A stretch of DNA of 64,000 nt, taken from positions 1 through 64,000 of the forward strand of contig JAIFAC010000036.1 of assembly GCA_026545765.1 (NCBI GenBank). The letters are read 5' to 3'. The DNA is from Plantago major. Its lineage: Eukaryota > Streptophyta > Magnoliopsida > Lamiales > Plantaginaceae. Under the pieces are notes generated by a model. That model did not search any database and was not told the DNA's origin. It was given only the letters and a program-made list of their open reading frames with translations. A program made the position numbers and the translations under genes. Of this stretch, positions 36,176-47,923 are shown one piece after another; the first letter of the stretch is position 1; each line of letters opens with the position of its first letter.

Positions 36176-36903
36176 TTTCGCTTCTTTCTTAGTGGAAAAT
36201 TGATGGTAGATGTAAAATATCATCTGAGAAATGTGGAAGTTCAGTACATGGATTCTTGTTGTAGTCATTGGTTTGTAGAACTACTTTGTATTGTTATAAG
36301 CTGCTAAAGGGAATGAAATAGTAGAAATCTTGATTTCATACTGGATGTTGTGCAGATGTTTAGATATTTATTAGCTGTTCTTGTTGGATGATGAATTAGT
36401 TTTGGTCGAACTAGGTAAACGTTTGCAGTTGCATTTCACCTACCTTTCGTCTTTCGTGTCCACTTTTCGGCCTCAAAATTCACTACGGGTGAGGTTTGGC
36501 ATGGGATATTGGAAAAATTCCGATTTTGATTAAGAGATTAGCCCGATTCCAAATCTTCCGATTGCAATGGAACCTAGTTTCTGGAACACTAGGTTGGCTC
36601 TTTCAAACTACGACATAAGGACTTGTGTAAATCTAGTTTCAACACAAGTTAAGATTATGAGTTCTAATTTGCACATTCATGTTCATTGAGACTCATACAC
36701 AATAAGCTTAATTTAGTGTTTGAACAGACAAAATTGTAGGAATAACCTGAAGAAAAATGCAAAGGGACAAATAGTAAAAAGTAAAAGTAAAACTATATTC
36801 CATTTAGAAACCGGTAAAAGGAAAGAAATACAAACACTGAGTTGAAACAAAAATAAAAGAAACTGTTGCTACTTAAACATCTTACAGAAAGGAAAAAAAA
36901 AGG
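36176..36903. other. Convergent spacer of unit 4, right of the LTR element
   Basis: Resumes the interrupted 3' UTR at TTTCGCTTCTTTC and continues as in other units to the transporter stop. The first five bases are the right-hand target duplication. Confidence 0.75.
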
Positions 36904-38660
36904 CTATCTTTGTACTTGATTCACCATAGCCATCTCCTTCTTCTCATTGGATTCCATTTCATCTCTGAACTTCTTGTAGATGTCACTCCTGTAGTAGTCC
37001 TTAGTCCTGTACACAAGAATCAACGAGACGAGTGCCCCGAACAGGTTCGTGCAAGCAAGTACAATGAAAGAAGGAGTGCCCCGAGCATTGGCTACCGATA
37101 CATGTCAGCTCCTTCACCATTGTTGTTCTCAGCCCTTTACTAGCGAGTTGCTTCAGTGCCTCATTGTCGTACAGTCTCGCAACTATCACCACGTTCATTA
37201 TGTATGATCCGAGGGGGCTAGCCAGCTGACCACAGTTGAAGAGAGTCGAATAGTACTTCAGACCGAAAAGCTCTGATATGATGATGAACAGCAGCGTTAG
37301 CTGGATACCGAAGGAGAATCCGATGAGTAATGAAGCGATGTAGACTGAACTTGGGAAAGGGAAAGCAATCATAAGATCACCGATAGCTGGCAGGACGAGA
37401 GCGAATGTCATCATCAGTGTTCTTGGCACTTTCCACTTCAGAAGCAGCTTTTCAAAGGCGAATCCGGAGAATACCCTCCCCGAAGTAGTTCCATATGCTC
37501 ACCAGAGAAACGAATGTGCTAATGGTCCGTTGTGGATAGCCTAAGGATTCTCCGATCTGGCCTAAGTTATCGACTGCAGTCAAGCTGGAACCGAGCCCAC
37601 AGAACGTAGCCACCAAATGAATGACCATGTCAATGCTTAACAGGGCCTGCAATATGGTATAATCTTCACCTCTTTTCGGCTTCTTAAATATGCTCTCGAA
37701 ACAGCCTGTCTCAGCTGCTGGCTCTTCCATTTTCGGGCTCTCTAGAAACTCCACGATTTCTGAATTTGAAACTATAACCGGTGGTTGTTCCACAACAACA
37801 GCTGAAGGAACTTCTTGTGCTAGTTTCCTTCTCAAGTTCCATGTAGCTAATTCCTCTCTAACAACAATCGACAATGGAAGAAACAACAAGAAACAAACAC
37901 CAGTTGCACTTATAACATAATCATCATGAGTGAAAGTAACATACTTCTGTGCAATAGTCAATCCCATCAAAACTAGAGCCATCACACCAGAGATAACCAG
38001 ATAATGATGAAACACCTTCACCTCATTCGGATGCCTCGAAATCTTCATGATCCGGATATTGAACACGAACAGAATCGAAAGAACAGCCGGAAGCCACCCG
38101 ATAAGCAAGATCAATGACTTGCCATCGTTCCCATAAATTGCCAAATAAAGCTGTGTGAAAATCGCCCCGCTCAGCCCCATAAACCCCGTCATCAAACCAA
38201 GCAACATCCCTCTACTCTCAGGAAAATTATTAACACAAGTAATAAGCGACCACGTGTTGGCGAAATTCTGCGAATTCGCACCAATGTAGATGTACGCACA
38301 CATCTCCCAGACAGTAGGCCTCTTAATCTTTCCACTCACAGAAAGCCAGATCATGAAGTAGCCCACGAAATTCATGGCCGAACCGACCAGGAGCACAAAC
38401 CACACCGGGGTAACCTCGGCTATGAGGCCGGACAAAACTCCAACGTTCGCTCCCAAGTCCTTGCAGGTACTCAGCAAGTTAAGCGTCATCTGATCGTATC
38501 CGAGGGCCGATTTGATCACCTTATAGTAGACACCGAAGAGGTAAGTTGCCCCGGCGCCTTCCATGATCAGGAACGAGGCGAACATCATGAACCATCGTCC
38601 CGTCAGGAGCTGCAGCATGAACCCACACGCCCCGGTACGTCCCGGTTGAGCCATCCCCAT
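36904..38660 (-). pseudogene. Nodulin-like MFS transporter, unit 4 copy (best preserved, two main breaks)
   Basis: Start MGMAQPGRTGACGFML at 38658-38660; stop TAG at 36904-36906; about 585 residues expected. It is open without break for about 390 codons. This covers the nodulin-like N-terminal half ([49 protein letters not shown]), the cytosolic loop with SAVVVEQPP and AAETGCFESIF, and the second half's GEDYTILQALLSIDM and LGSSLTAVDNLGQIGESLG. A frame change near 37478-37482 cuts the FGRVFSGFASEK motif. A second altered patch near 37072-37084 disturbs the SQCYRTSFIVL helix. ELFGLKYYSTLFNCGQLASP is intact. Twelve hydrophobic helices fit the family. It keeps the VYIAS codons lost in units 5-7. 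Possibly functional if the breaks are consensus errors. Confidence 0.87.
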
Positions 38661-39562
38661 CCTTGCTTTCTTTTTCTGAGAGGGCAAAAAATAGTTCAGT
38701 ATTAATCACTTACACACGGTGTACAATGAGCATAAGGGATGCTCAAACAAACGAGCAAACAAACGAACATAAAGGGATGATCAAAACTAATTAATAACCT
38801 CTATGTCACCGTAACAAGACGCCAAATAGATCCTTGACGAGGAGAAAAATAGGTATGGATAGCAGTTTTGGAGAGGTTTAAATAATGGTGATGTAATATT
38901 TGATTAGTAGTAGTTGTTTTTGGATCGGATTAGTAAAAGATTATGTAACCGAATATAAATTACATACTAGAAATAGAGAGATTCAAGGAAAGTAGTCTTT
39001 GTGCTCAGAAATGCTGGTCTCTTCTGATGTGAGTAGTCTTCCATGACTATACAATTTCTCTTTTTCGAAAATAGAAAATTATGCTGAATTATTGAATCAT
39101 GCATGTTAAAGATATGTTGTACTCGAATGGCAATAAAGTGATTAAATTCGTTACATCTTTTACAAATTAGGATAATAACTCTTCTTTTTATCCACTTTAC
39201 ATATTTTCTGTACTCTTTACAATTTTACAATTTTAATCCACCCACGGTATAATGTCAATCCGTTAACTTATTCTTGATACCTTTGGCATTTTAGAAATAT
39301 TCGTGAGGAGTGTAAACTTAAACAGATAAATATGAAGTGTAAAATATCATGTCAGCAAAAATTATTAGCTTGTGGATCGAAAATGTATCAATAATTTCAA
39401 ACATCACTGTTTGTTCGACGAAAGGTCAGATCCTGAAAAAAAGTTTGGATGCGCTAATAGTAATGTTGATGCAGAATGATCAACTAATCATGGCAAAGTA
39501 GCATAAATATATAGTACTTTATAGTCTCCGGCTCTCAAATAAAGTTAAATGATACTCTATAT
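38661..39562. promoter_or_regulatory. Upstream region of the unit 4 transporter / start of unit 5
   Basis: TATA-like TTTAAATA at 38877-38884 on the path to the minus-strand start, AAACAAACGA repeats near 38745-38768, (TAG)3 followed by TTG near 38904-38916. The unit boundary is at 39018. A TTG-initiated extension (PSQKKKARMGM) upstream of the ATG looks like untranslated or spliced leader. Confidence 0.42.
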
Positions 39563-39917
39563 CACTACAAGAAATCCGGCATTTAGCGACGGACGGTAGC
39601 GACGGATAGATTCCGTCGCTATTTAGCGACGAATCGCTAATTTTAACGACGTAATGGAGACGGATTGAGCGAATTTGCTCAATCCGTCTCTAATCCGTCG
39701 CTAATTTAGCGACGGATGTTTTTGCGTCGCCAAATAGCGACGTATAAAAAAATCCGTCGTTATTTTGGGACGGATATTAAATCCGTCCCTAAATAAGTTG
39801 ACCAAATTAAAAAAAACAAAAAAAAAATAAAATAAAATTGTAAATAGCGACGGATCGCGATCCGTCGCTATTTATTTAGCGACGGATTTTAGCGCCGGAT
39901 AGCGATCTGTCGCTAAA
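39563..39917 (+). mobile_element. CACTA transposon terminus with subterminal repeats, unit 5
   Basis: CACTACAAGAAATCCGGCA terminus. It holds the fold-back GAGACGGATTGAGCGAATT/TGCTCAATCCGTCTC at about 39656-39690 and the perfect 34-bp palindrome at 39841-39874. The longest, most complete subterminal region in the array. Confidence 0.85.
39841..39874. repeat. Perfect 34-bp palindrome in the CACTA subterminal region
   Basis: TAAATAGCGACGGATCG followed at once by its exact reverse complement. The same palindrome is at 46344-46377 and 52863-52896. Confidence 0.9.
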
Positions 39918-41405
39918 ATCAATATACTATCGGCTCCAGCAGAATCATTTCTGTGCGTGTTCTTCTTCTCTTCATTTCTTCATTCGCCAAATCTCTCTTT
40001 CCGGCCAAATCTCGATCGTTCCGGCCAATTTCGGAGTCTTCTCGAAGCCTGTGGGACAAGGAGCTCGTGTGGTCAACAAATTTCATCTTTTTTCAGCTAA
40101 ATCGAAGGTATTTTGGCTAAAATCCTAACTTTGCCAAATTTGGGGATTTTGTTAATTTCAACTAATTTGAGCAATTGCATGTTTATTGTAAGTATGTAGT
40201 AGTTAGTTAAGCTTATATTACGTAGTGTGTTAACTTTGAGATGTTCAATTGATATATTGATTGTGAATACGGATTTTTAGTATAATGTTAAGATGTTTGG
40301 AAGTATGTAGGGTTGTTAATTTGATATTTTCGTATATGTAATAGGATTAGAATGATTTAGTTGAGTGTTTTGGAACCCTTACTTGTTGTCAAAATTGGGA
40401 ATTTTGTTAATTTCGACTAATTAGATCAATTGTATGTTTATGGGAGCTATAGTATACTAGCTAGTTAACTTTGTGCAATTGATATATTGATTGTGAATTT
40501 GTATTGTTAATTAGTATAATGTTAGGATGTTTGTAAGTACGTAGTAATTTTGATTCGATTTGTGCGGTTTGCCCTGATCTTTGATGGGTTGCGAACTGCC
40601 CCCGAACTTTAAAATGCGTTGCTTTATGCCCCTTATAATTGCTTTGCGTCTGATGTGTATCACATGCTTTGACTAATAAATATTCTGAAAATTGTACTTT
40701 AAGAGGCGTATAGCAACACATTTAAAAATTAAGGGGGCGTGTCGTATGAACTAACAAAAATAAGAGAAAATCGTGATAGTCAAACTTTAAGAGGCACTAC
40801 TACGGTTAAAAATTAGAGGCATTTGGCATGCGATTATAACGATATCAATCCTCCGATCACTTGAAATATTGTTGAGCTACTCCGATTGAGTCTGATATTC
40901 TTGAAAATCTCCACAAAATCTACCTCCGAGCAACGGTAGCACCACCACTGCCGATCCGCCATCATCTCCGGCCAGCTATTTGCGGGTAAAGTATTTTTCC
41001 TAATTGGTAACTTTTCCCGCTTTATTTTGAAATTGATCATTTTTGTGGCGGCAATTAGGGCTTTTAGGTTTCCGAGGTCTTCAATTGGATTGAAACCTAA
41101 TTCAAATTCACTAAAATCCCATCTGAGATTGATTGGTTTTTCGATTTTTCTTGAATGCTACTGCTTGTTTTCTTTCAGTTTGTAAGAAAATTGTCAACTA
41201 GATCATATATTATGCCCCAAATTCCATAAAGGGGAAATTGGAGTGTTTGAGTATTTGTTGCTATCGACTTTGCGTAGAATAGGCGGTACAGAAGCATATT
41301 AGTTCACCTTTTGTTTGTTTGTATATGAGTATCAGGGGAAGCTTTTTGTTAAATTTTCGAATATTATTACGTTTTTGCAGTTGATAAGATACCGGTGTAG
41401 GTGAT
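39918..41405 (+). other. Leader region of unit 5
   Basis: Two related blocks at about 40142-40310 and 40396-40545, each with TTTTGTTAATTT, TTGATATATTGATTGTGAAT and AGTATAATGTTA(A/G)GATGTTTG, so an internal tandem duplication. The MITE-like repeat follows, then a 5' UTR exon and intron (GT at 40986 to CAG at 41380). No protein-coding region recognised. Confidence 0.55.
40587..40751. mobile_element. MITE-like inverted repeat, unit 5
   Basis: The left arm (40587-40645: CCCCCGAACTTTAAAATGCG, GTTGCTTTATGCCCC) pairs with the right arm (about 40703-40751: AAGAGGCGTATAGCAAC, ACATTTAAAAATTAAGGGGG). About 165 bp, non-coding. Size and structure suit a MITE; I could not define a convincing target duplication. 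Confidence 0.65.
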
Positions 41406-42601
41406 ATGGATATGGAGGTTGATCATTATCTTGTTTTGGGACTGCCGTCCGGCGAGGAAGGTGCCAAGTTTTTGAACAAGATATTGAAAGCTTATCGAGC
41501 AAAGCGAGGTGTTGCATCCGGATAAGAGACCGGATGACCCTAATGCACATGCTGGGTTTCTAAAGCTTCAGACTTCCTATGAGGTTCTCAAGGATGAGAA
41601 GGCTAGGAAGTTATTTGATGATTTACTTAGGGTGAAACGAGAGAAGCTTCAGCGACAATATCAACGCCAAGGGCAGAATGATTCTAAGCGCAGGAAGATG
41701 ATGTCTGATCTTGAAGAAAGGGAGAGGTCTGCTTTTGCTGTTGATCCAAACATGAAAGCTCGAGAGGAGGAAGAGATGATCGCCGGAAACTCAGGAGGAG
41801 ATTGCTAGAATCTGAGCTATGAGCGCTAACAAAATGGGAGATGTTTCAACTCCTATAAGAAAAACACAGAAGCGTAGGAAGTGAATAAATCGAGTGGTGA
41901 AGGCAATGGATTTGATAAAGATAAAACTCTTAAAGTTTAGTGGGAGAAGAGTGTAAACTACGGCACAGAGATTGACAGAGATTTTTGAGAAATTTGGTCA
42001 TGTTGAAGATGTATTAATTAGGAAGAAGAAAGGGTCGGCTTTTGTGGTAATGGCTTCGAAGGAAGCAGCGGTAAGTATTCATAATTACATGTTAACATTG
42101 TTTTGTACTTCTTGCTGCTATGTTTTTGCTTTTGGATTCTAAAGGAGGTGTTTTGTTGGCAGGCTGCAAGTCTTGGCAACGTTTTGGGTGATATATCAAA
42201 TCCTCTGCTAGTTTTACCTCTTCAACCCTCTTCATCACCTGCAGTATTCAGTGGAGAGAGAGACGAATCTGATGTTGCAAGAGCGAGCAATGTTGTTGGG
42301 GCCGGATATAAGGCATTTGAAGAATCTGTACTTGAAAAAAGGAGAAAGGTAAGCAACTGTGCCGGCTTGTGTCTACTTAATCTAGATCTCATATATTATT
42401 AATCATTTGGTTGTTGGAAAGCTTTTGGACTGCTGTGGAGCTGTTTCATTTTGGTATCTGAGAAAATTCTGTTTCAAATGATTCGAGTTCTTTTTGCTAT
42501 TTTGTTTCGGTTGATGAAAATCTGAAATTCTAGCTATAATCTTTGACAATCCTCTAACTATGTCGTTTATTAACCAGGCTGCTGAACGACAAAAGTCTTG
42601 A
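41406..42601 (+). pseudogene. DNAJC17: DNAJC17-like J-domain/RRM protein, unit 5 copy (broken)
   Basis: Exons 41406-42070, 42163-42348 and 42578-42601. The HPD motif is present (LHPDKRPDDPNAHAGFLKL). The frame is open from 41509 to 41808 through SYEVLKDEKARKLFDDLL, the KRRKMMSDLEERERSAF linker and AREEEEMIA. Upstream, small losses in the ATATTGAAAGC and AAAGCGAGG stretch break the first helices. Downstream, a lost C in ATCGCCCGG ends the frame, and the RRM is split. Exon 2 (SNPLLVLPLQPSSSPA, NVVGAGYKAFEESVLEKRRK) and exon 3 are clean with good splice sites. Confidence 0.85.
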
Positions 42602-43443
42602 GAAAGCCAAATGTAGCATTTGGATGGATGTTGAAAATGCTCAAACATAGAGATACAAGAATGCAATCGAAGTCAAGGATCAAACTTGGAGATACAAGAA
42701 TGCATTATATATTTCGCTTCTTTCTTAGTGGAAAATTGATGGTAGATGTAAAATATCATCTGAGAAATGTGGAAGTTCAGTACATGGATTCTTGTTGTAG
42801 TCATTGGTTTGTAGAACTACTTTGTATTGTTATAAGCTGCTAAAGGGAATGAAATAGTAGAAATCTTGATTTCATACTGGATGTTGTGCAGATGTTTAGA
42901 TATTTATTAGTTGTTCTTGTTGGATGCTGAATTAGTTTTGGTCGAACTGGGTAAATGTTTGCAGTTACATTTCACCTACCTTTCGTCTTTCGTGTCCACT
43001 TTTCGGCCTCAAAATTCACTCTGGTGAGGTTTGGCATGGGATATTGGAAAAATTCCGATTTTGATTAAGAGATTAGCCCGATTCCAAATCTTCCAGTGCC
43101 AATCTGGAACCTCATTTCTGGAACACTAGGTTGGCTCTTTCAAACTACGACATAAGGACTTGTGTAAATCTAGTTTCAACACAAGTTAAGATTATGAGTT
43201 CTAATTTGCACATTCATGTTCATTGAGACTCATACACAATAAGATTAATTTAGTGTTTGAACAGACAAAATTGTAGGAATAACCTGAAAAAAATACAAAG
43301 GGACAAATAGTAAAAAGTAAAAGTAAAACTATATTCCATTTAGAAACCGGTAAAAGGAAAGAAATACAAACACTGAGTTGAAACAAAAATAAAAGAAACT
43401 GTTGCTACTTAAACATCTTACAGAAAGAAAAAAAAAAACAAGG
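42602..43443. other. Convergent spacer, unit 5
   Basis: 3' UTRs of both genes. It carries variants shared only with unit 6 (AACCTCATTTCTGG, CAATAAGATTAATTTAG, CCTGAAAAAAATACAAAGG), placing the recent duplication's left end in or before this spacer. Confidence 0.6.
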
Positions 43444-45165
43444 CTATCTTTGTACTTGATTCACCATTGCCATCTCCTTCTTCTCATTGGCTTCCATTTC
43501 GTCTCTGAATTTCTTGTAGATGTCACTCCTGTAGTATTCCTTAGTCCTGTACACAAGAATCAGCGAGGCAGTGCCCAAACAGGTTCGTGCAAGCAAGTAC
43601 AATGAAAGACGTTCTGTAGCATTGGCTACCGATACATGTCAGCTCCTTCACCATTGTTCTCGTCAGCCCTTTACTAGCGAGTTGCTTCAGTGCCTCATTG
43701 TCGTACAGTCTCCCAACTATCACCACGTTCATTATGTATGATCCGAGGGGGCTAGCCAGCTGACCACAGTTGAAGAGAGTCGAATAGTACTTCAGACCGA
43801 AAAGCTCTGATATGATGATGAACAACAACGTTAGCTGGATACGAAGGAGAATCCGATGAGTAATGAACTTGGGAAAGGAAAGCAATCATAGGATCACCGA
43901 TAGCTGGCAGGGCGAGTCACGAATGTCATCATCAGTGTTCTTGGCACTTTCCACTTCAGAAGCAGCTTTTCAGAGGCGAATCCGGAGAATACCCTGCGAA
44001 GTAGTTCCATATGCTCACCAGAGAAACGAATGTGCTAATGGTCCATTGTGGATAGCCTAAGGATTCTCCGATCTGGCCTAAGTTATGGACTGCAGTCAAG
44101 CTGGAACCGAGCCCACAGAACGTAGCCACGAAAAGAATGAGCATGTCAATGCTTAACAGGGCCTGCAATATGGTATAATCTTCACCTCTTTTAAACTTCT
44201 TAAATATGCTCTAAAACAGCCTGTCTCAGCTGCTGGCTCTTCCTTTTTCGGGCTCTCTGGCAACTCCACGATTTCTGAATTTGAAACTACAACCGGTGGT
44301 TGTTCCACAACAACAGCTGAAGGAACTTCTTGTGCTAGTTTCCTTCTCAAGTTCCATGTAGCTAATTCCTCTCTAACAGCAATCAACAATGGAAGAAACA
44401 GCAAGAAACAAACACCAGTTGCACTTATAACATAATCAGCATGAGCGAAAGTAACATAATTCTGTGCAATAGTCAATCCCATCAAAACTAGTGCCATCAC
44501 ACCAGAGATAACCAGATACTGATGAAACACCTTCACCTCATTCGGATGCCTCAAAATCTTCATGATCCGGATATTGAACACGAACAGAATCGAAAAAACA
44601 GCCGGAAGCCACCCGATTAGCAAGATCAACGACTTGCCATCGTTCCCATAAATCGCCAAATAAAGCTGTGTGAAAATCGCCCCGCTCAGCCCCACAAACC
44701 CCTTCATCAATCCAAGCAACATCCCTCTACTCTCAGGGAAATTCTTAACACAAGTAACAAGCGACCCCGTGTTGGCGAAATTCTGCGAATTCGTACCAAT
44801 GCAGATGTACGCACACATCTCCCAGACAGTAGGCTTATAAATCTTTCCACTCACAGAAAGCCAGATCATGAAGTAGTCATGGCCGAACCGACCAGGAGCA
44901 CAAACCACACCGGGGTAACCTCGGCTATGAGGCCGGACAAAACTCCAACGTTCGCTCCCAAGTCCTTGCAGGTATCCAGCAGGTTAAGCGTCGTCTGATC
45001 GTATCCGAGGGCCGATTTGATCACCTTAGAGTAGACACCGAAGAGGTAAGTTGCCCCGGCGCCTGCCATGATCAGGAACGAGGCGAAGATCATGAACCAT
45101 CGTCCCGTCAGGAGCTGCAGCATGAACCCACACGCCCCGGTACGTCCCGGTTGAGCCATCCCCAT
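43444..45165 (-). pseudogene. Nodulin-like MFS transporter, unit 5 copy (broken)
   Basis: Start at 45163-45165. The N-terminal block (about 44880-45165) is clean from MGMAQPGRTGACGFMLQLL to [11 protein letters not shown], then an 11-bp deletion between 44876 and 44877 removes most of NFVGY and shifts frame. The next block runs from about 44870 down to about 44215, through [16 protein letters not shown] and the VVVEQPP loop to AAETGC. Further breaks follow, one of them at GCAGTGCCCAAACAGG near the C-terminus. An in-frame 15-bp deletion near 43866 removes VYIAS, as in units 6 and 7. Confidence 0.84.
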
Positions 45166-46069
45166 CCTTGCTTTCTTTTTCTGAGACGGCAAAAAATAGT
45201 TCAGTATTAATCACTTACACACGGTGTACAACGAGCATAAGGGATGCCCAAACAAACGAGCAAACAAACGAACACAAAGGGATGATCAAAACTAATTAAC
45301 AACCTCTATGTCACCGTAACAAGACTCCAAATAGATACTAGACGAGGAGCAAAATAGGTATGGATAGCAGTTTTGGAGAGGTTTAAATAATGGTGATGTA
45401 ATATTTGATTAGTAGTAGTAGTTTTTTGATAGGATTAGTAAAAGATTATGTAACCGGATATAAATTACATACTAGAAATAGAGAGATTCAAGGAAAGTAG
45501 TCTTTGTGCTCAGAAAGGTTGGTCTCTTCTTATGTGAGTAGTCTTTCATGACTATACAATTTCTCTGTTTCGAAAATAGAAAATTATGCTGAATTATTGA
45601 ATCATGCATGTTAAAGATATGTTGTAACTCGAATGGCAATAAAGTGATTAAATTCGTTACATCTTTTACAGATTAGGATAATAACTCTTCTTTTTATCCA
45701 CTTTACATATTTTCTGTACTCTTTAGAATTTTACAATTTTAATCCACCACGGTATAATGTCAATCCGTTAACTTATTCTGAGATACCTTGGTATTTTAGA
45801 AATATTAAGTGAGGAGTGTAAACGTAAACAGATAAATATGAAGTGTAAAATATCATGTCAGCAAAAATTATTAACTTGTGGATCGAAAATGTATCAATAA
45901 TTTCAAACATCACTGTTTGTTCGACGAAAGGTCAGATCCTGAAAAAAAGTTTGGATGCGCTAATAGTAATGTTGATGCAGAATGATCAACTAATCATGGC
46001 AAAGTAGCATAAAATATATAGTACTTTATAGTCTCCAGCTCTCAAATAAAGTTAAATGATACTCTATAT
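45166..46069. promoter_or_regulatory. Upstream region of the unit 5 transporter / start of unit 6
   Basis: Shares with 51687-52586 the variants GGGATGCCCAAACAA, GAACACAAAGGG, AGATACTAGACGAGGAGC and GTAGTTTTTTGATAGG, absent from the other units. (TAG)4 near 45411. TATA-like TTTAAATA about 215 bp from the start codon. Unit boundary 45522. Confidence 0.45.
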
Positions 46070-46419
46070 CACTACAAAAAATCCGGCATTTAGCGATGGA
46101 CGGTAGCGGATAGATTAAAATCGCTATTTAGCGACGAATCGCTAATTTTAGCGACGGAATGGAGACAGATTGAGCGAATTCGCTCAATCCGTCTCTAATC
46201 CGTCGCTAATTTAGCGATGGATGTTTTTCCATCGCCAAATAGCGACGGATAAAAAAATCCGTCGTTATTTAGGGACGGATATTAAATCCGTCCCTAAATA
46301 AGTCGACCGGATCAAAAAAAAACAAAAAAATAAAATAAAATAGTAAATAGCGACGGATCGCGATCCGTCGCTATTTATTTAGCGACGGATTTTAGCGTCG
46401 GATAGCGATCCGTCGCTAA
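46070..46419 (+). mobile_element. CACTA transposon terminus with subterminal repeats, unit 6
   Basis: CACTACAAAAAATCCGGCA (a terminal variant shared only with unit 7), a GAATTC-centred fold-back (GAGACAGATTGAGCGAATTC) near 46162-46195, and the 34-bp palindrome at 46344-46377. Confidence 0.83.
46344..46377. repeat. Perfect 34-bp palindrome, unit 6
   Basis: Identical to the unit 5 palindrome at 39841-39874. Confidence 0.9.
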
Positions 46420-47923
46420 AATCAATATACTATCGGCTCCAGCAGAATCATTTCTGCGCATGTTCTTCTTCTCTTCATTTCTTCATTCGCCAAATCTCTC
46501 TTTCCGGCCAAATCTCGACTGTTCCGGCCAATTTCGGAGTCTTCTCAAAGCCTGTGGGACAAGGAGCTCGTGTGGTCAACAAATTTCATCTTTTTTCAGC
46601 TAAATCGAAGGTATTTTGGCTAAAACCCTAACTTTGCCAAATTTGGGGATTTTGTTAATTTCGACTAATTTGAGCAATTCCATGTTTATTGTAAGTATGT
46701 AGTAGTTAGTTAAGCTTTTATTACGTAGTGTGTTAACTTTGAGATGTTCAATTGATATATTGATTGTGAATTTGGATTTTTAGTATAATGTTAAGATGTT
46801 TGGAAGTATGTAGGGTTGGTAATTTGATATTTTCGTATATGTAATAGGATTAGAATGATTTAGTTGAGTGTTTTGGAACCCTTACTTCTTGTCAAAATTG
46901 GGAATTTTGTTAATTTCGACTAATTAGATCAATTGTATGTTTATGGGAGCTATAATATACTAGCTAGTTAACTTTGTGCAATTGATATATTGATTGTGAA
47001 TTTGTATTGTTAATTAGTATAATGTTAGGATGTTTGTAAGTACGTAGTAATTTTGATTCGATTTGTGCAGTTTGCCCTGATCTTTGATGGGTTGCGAATT
47101 TCCCCCGAACTTTAAAATGCGTTGCTATATGCCCCTTATAATTGCATTGCGTCTGATGTGTATCACATGCTTTGACTAATAAATATTCTGAAAATTGTAC
47201 TTTAAGAGGCGTATAGCAACACATTTAAAAATTAAGGGGGCGTATGCGTATCGCAACCTCACAAAAATAAGAGAGAAAATCGTACAATAGTCAAACTTTA
47301 AGATGCACTACTACGGTTAAAAATTAGAGACAGTTTGGCATGCGATTATAAACGATATCCAATCTACTCTAGTCACTTGAAATATTGTTGAGCTGCTCCA
47401 GTTGAGTACAGTATTCTTGAAAATCTCCACAAAATCTACCTCCGGAGCAACCAGCGGCACCACCACTGCCGATCCGCCATCATCTCCGGCCAGCTATTTG
47501 CGGGTAAGGTATTTTTCGTAATTGGTAACTTTTCCCCCTTTATTTTGAAATTGATCATTTTTATGGCTGCAATTAGGGCTTTTAGGTTTCCGATGTCTTC
47601 AATTGGATTGAAACCTAATTCAAATTCACTAAAATCCCATCTGAGATTGATTGGTTTTTCGATTTTTCTTGAATGCTACCACTTGTTTTCTTTCAGTTTG
47701 TAAGAAAATTGTCAACTAGATCATATATTATGCCCCAAATTCCATAAAGGGGAAATTGGAGTGTTTGAATATTTGTTGCTATCGACTTTGCGTAGAATAG
47801 GCGGTACAAAAGCATATTAGTTCACCTTTTGTTTGTTTGTATATGAGTATCAGGGGAAGCTTTTTGTTAAATTTTCGAATATTATTACGTTTTTGCAGTT
47901 GATAAGATACCGGTGTAGGTGAT
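46420..47923 (+). other. Leader region of unit 6
   Basis: AT-rich and non-coding, with the internal duplication, the MITE-like repeat and a 5' UTR intron from GT at 47504 to CAG at 47898. Near-identical to the unit 7 leader. Confidence 0.52.
47089..47258. mobile_element. MITE-like inverted repeat, unit 6 (clearest copy)
   Basis: The outer ends GGTTGCGA and TCGCAACC are perfect inverted repeats of each other. The inner arms (CCCCCGAACTTTAAAATGCG; GCGTATAGCAACACATTTAA) extend the pairing, and the whole is about 170 bp. No coding capacity. The outer ends are visible only in this less eroded copy. Confidence 0.7.

Larger units (their letters stand above)
19202..39017. repeat. Tandem array unit 4 (5' deleted and interrupted by an LTR element)
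   Basis: About 2.6 kb of the 5' half is missing: the unit-opening sequence up to CGAAAATAG (about 19257) is joined directly to the middle of DNAJC17 exon 1. The unit is then split by the retroelement at 20249-36175. About 3.9 kb of array DNA remains. Confidence 0.9.
39018..45521. repeat. Tandem array unit 5
   Basis: Full unit. It belongs to the 5-6-7 group by a shared 15-bp in-frame deletion in the transporter, and to a 5-6 pair by a shared 11-bp deletion near 44876. Confidence 0.92.

Noticed and set aside
38521-38709. An upstream in-frame extension of the transporter (PSQKKKARMGM...) and the alternative frame MINTELFFALSEKESK
   Set aside because: The extension starts at TTG, not ATG, and the TTTTTTGCCGTCTCAG context looks like a splice acceptor in a leader. 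The alternative frame is a shadow of the same DNA. I used the ATG of MGMAQP.
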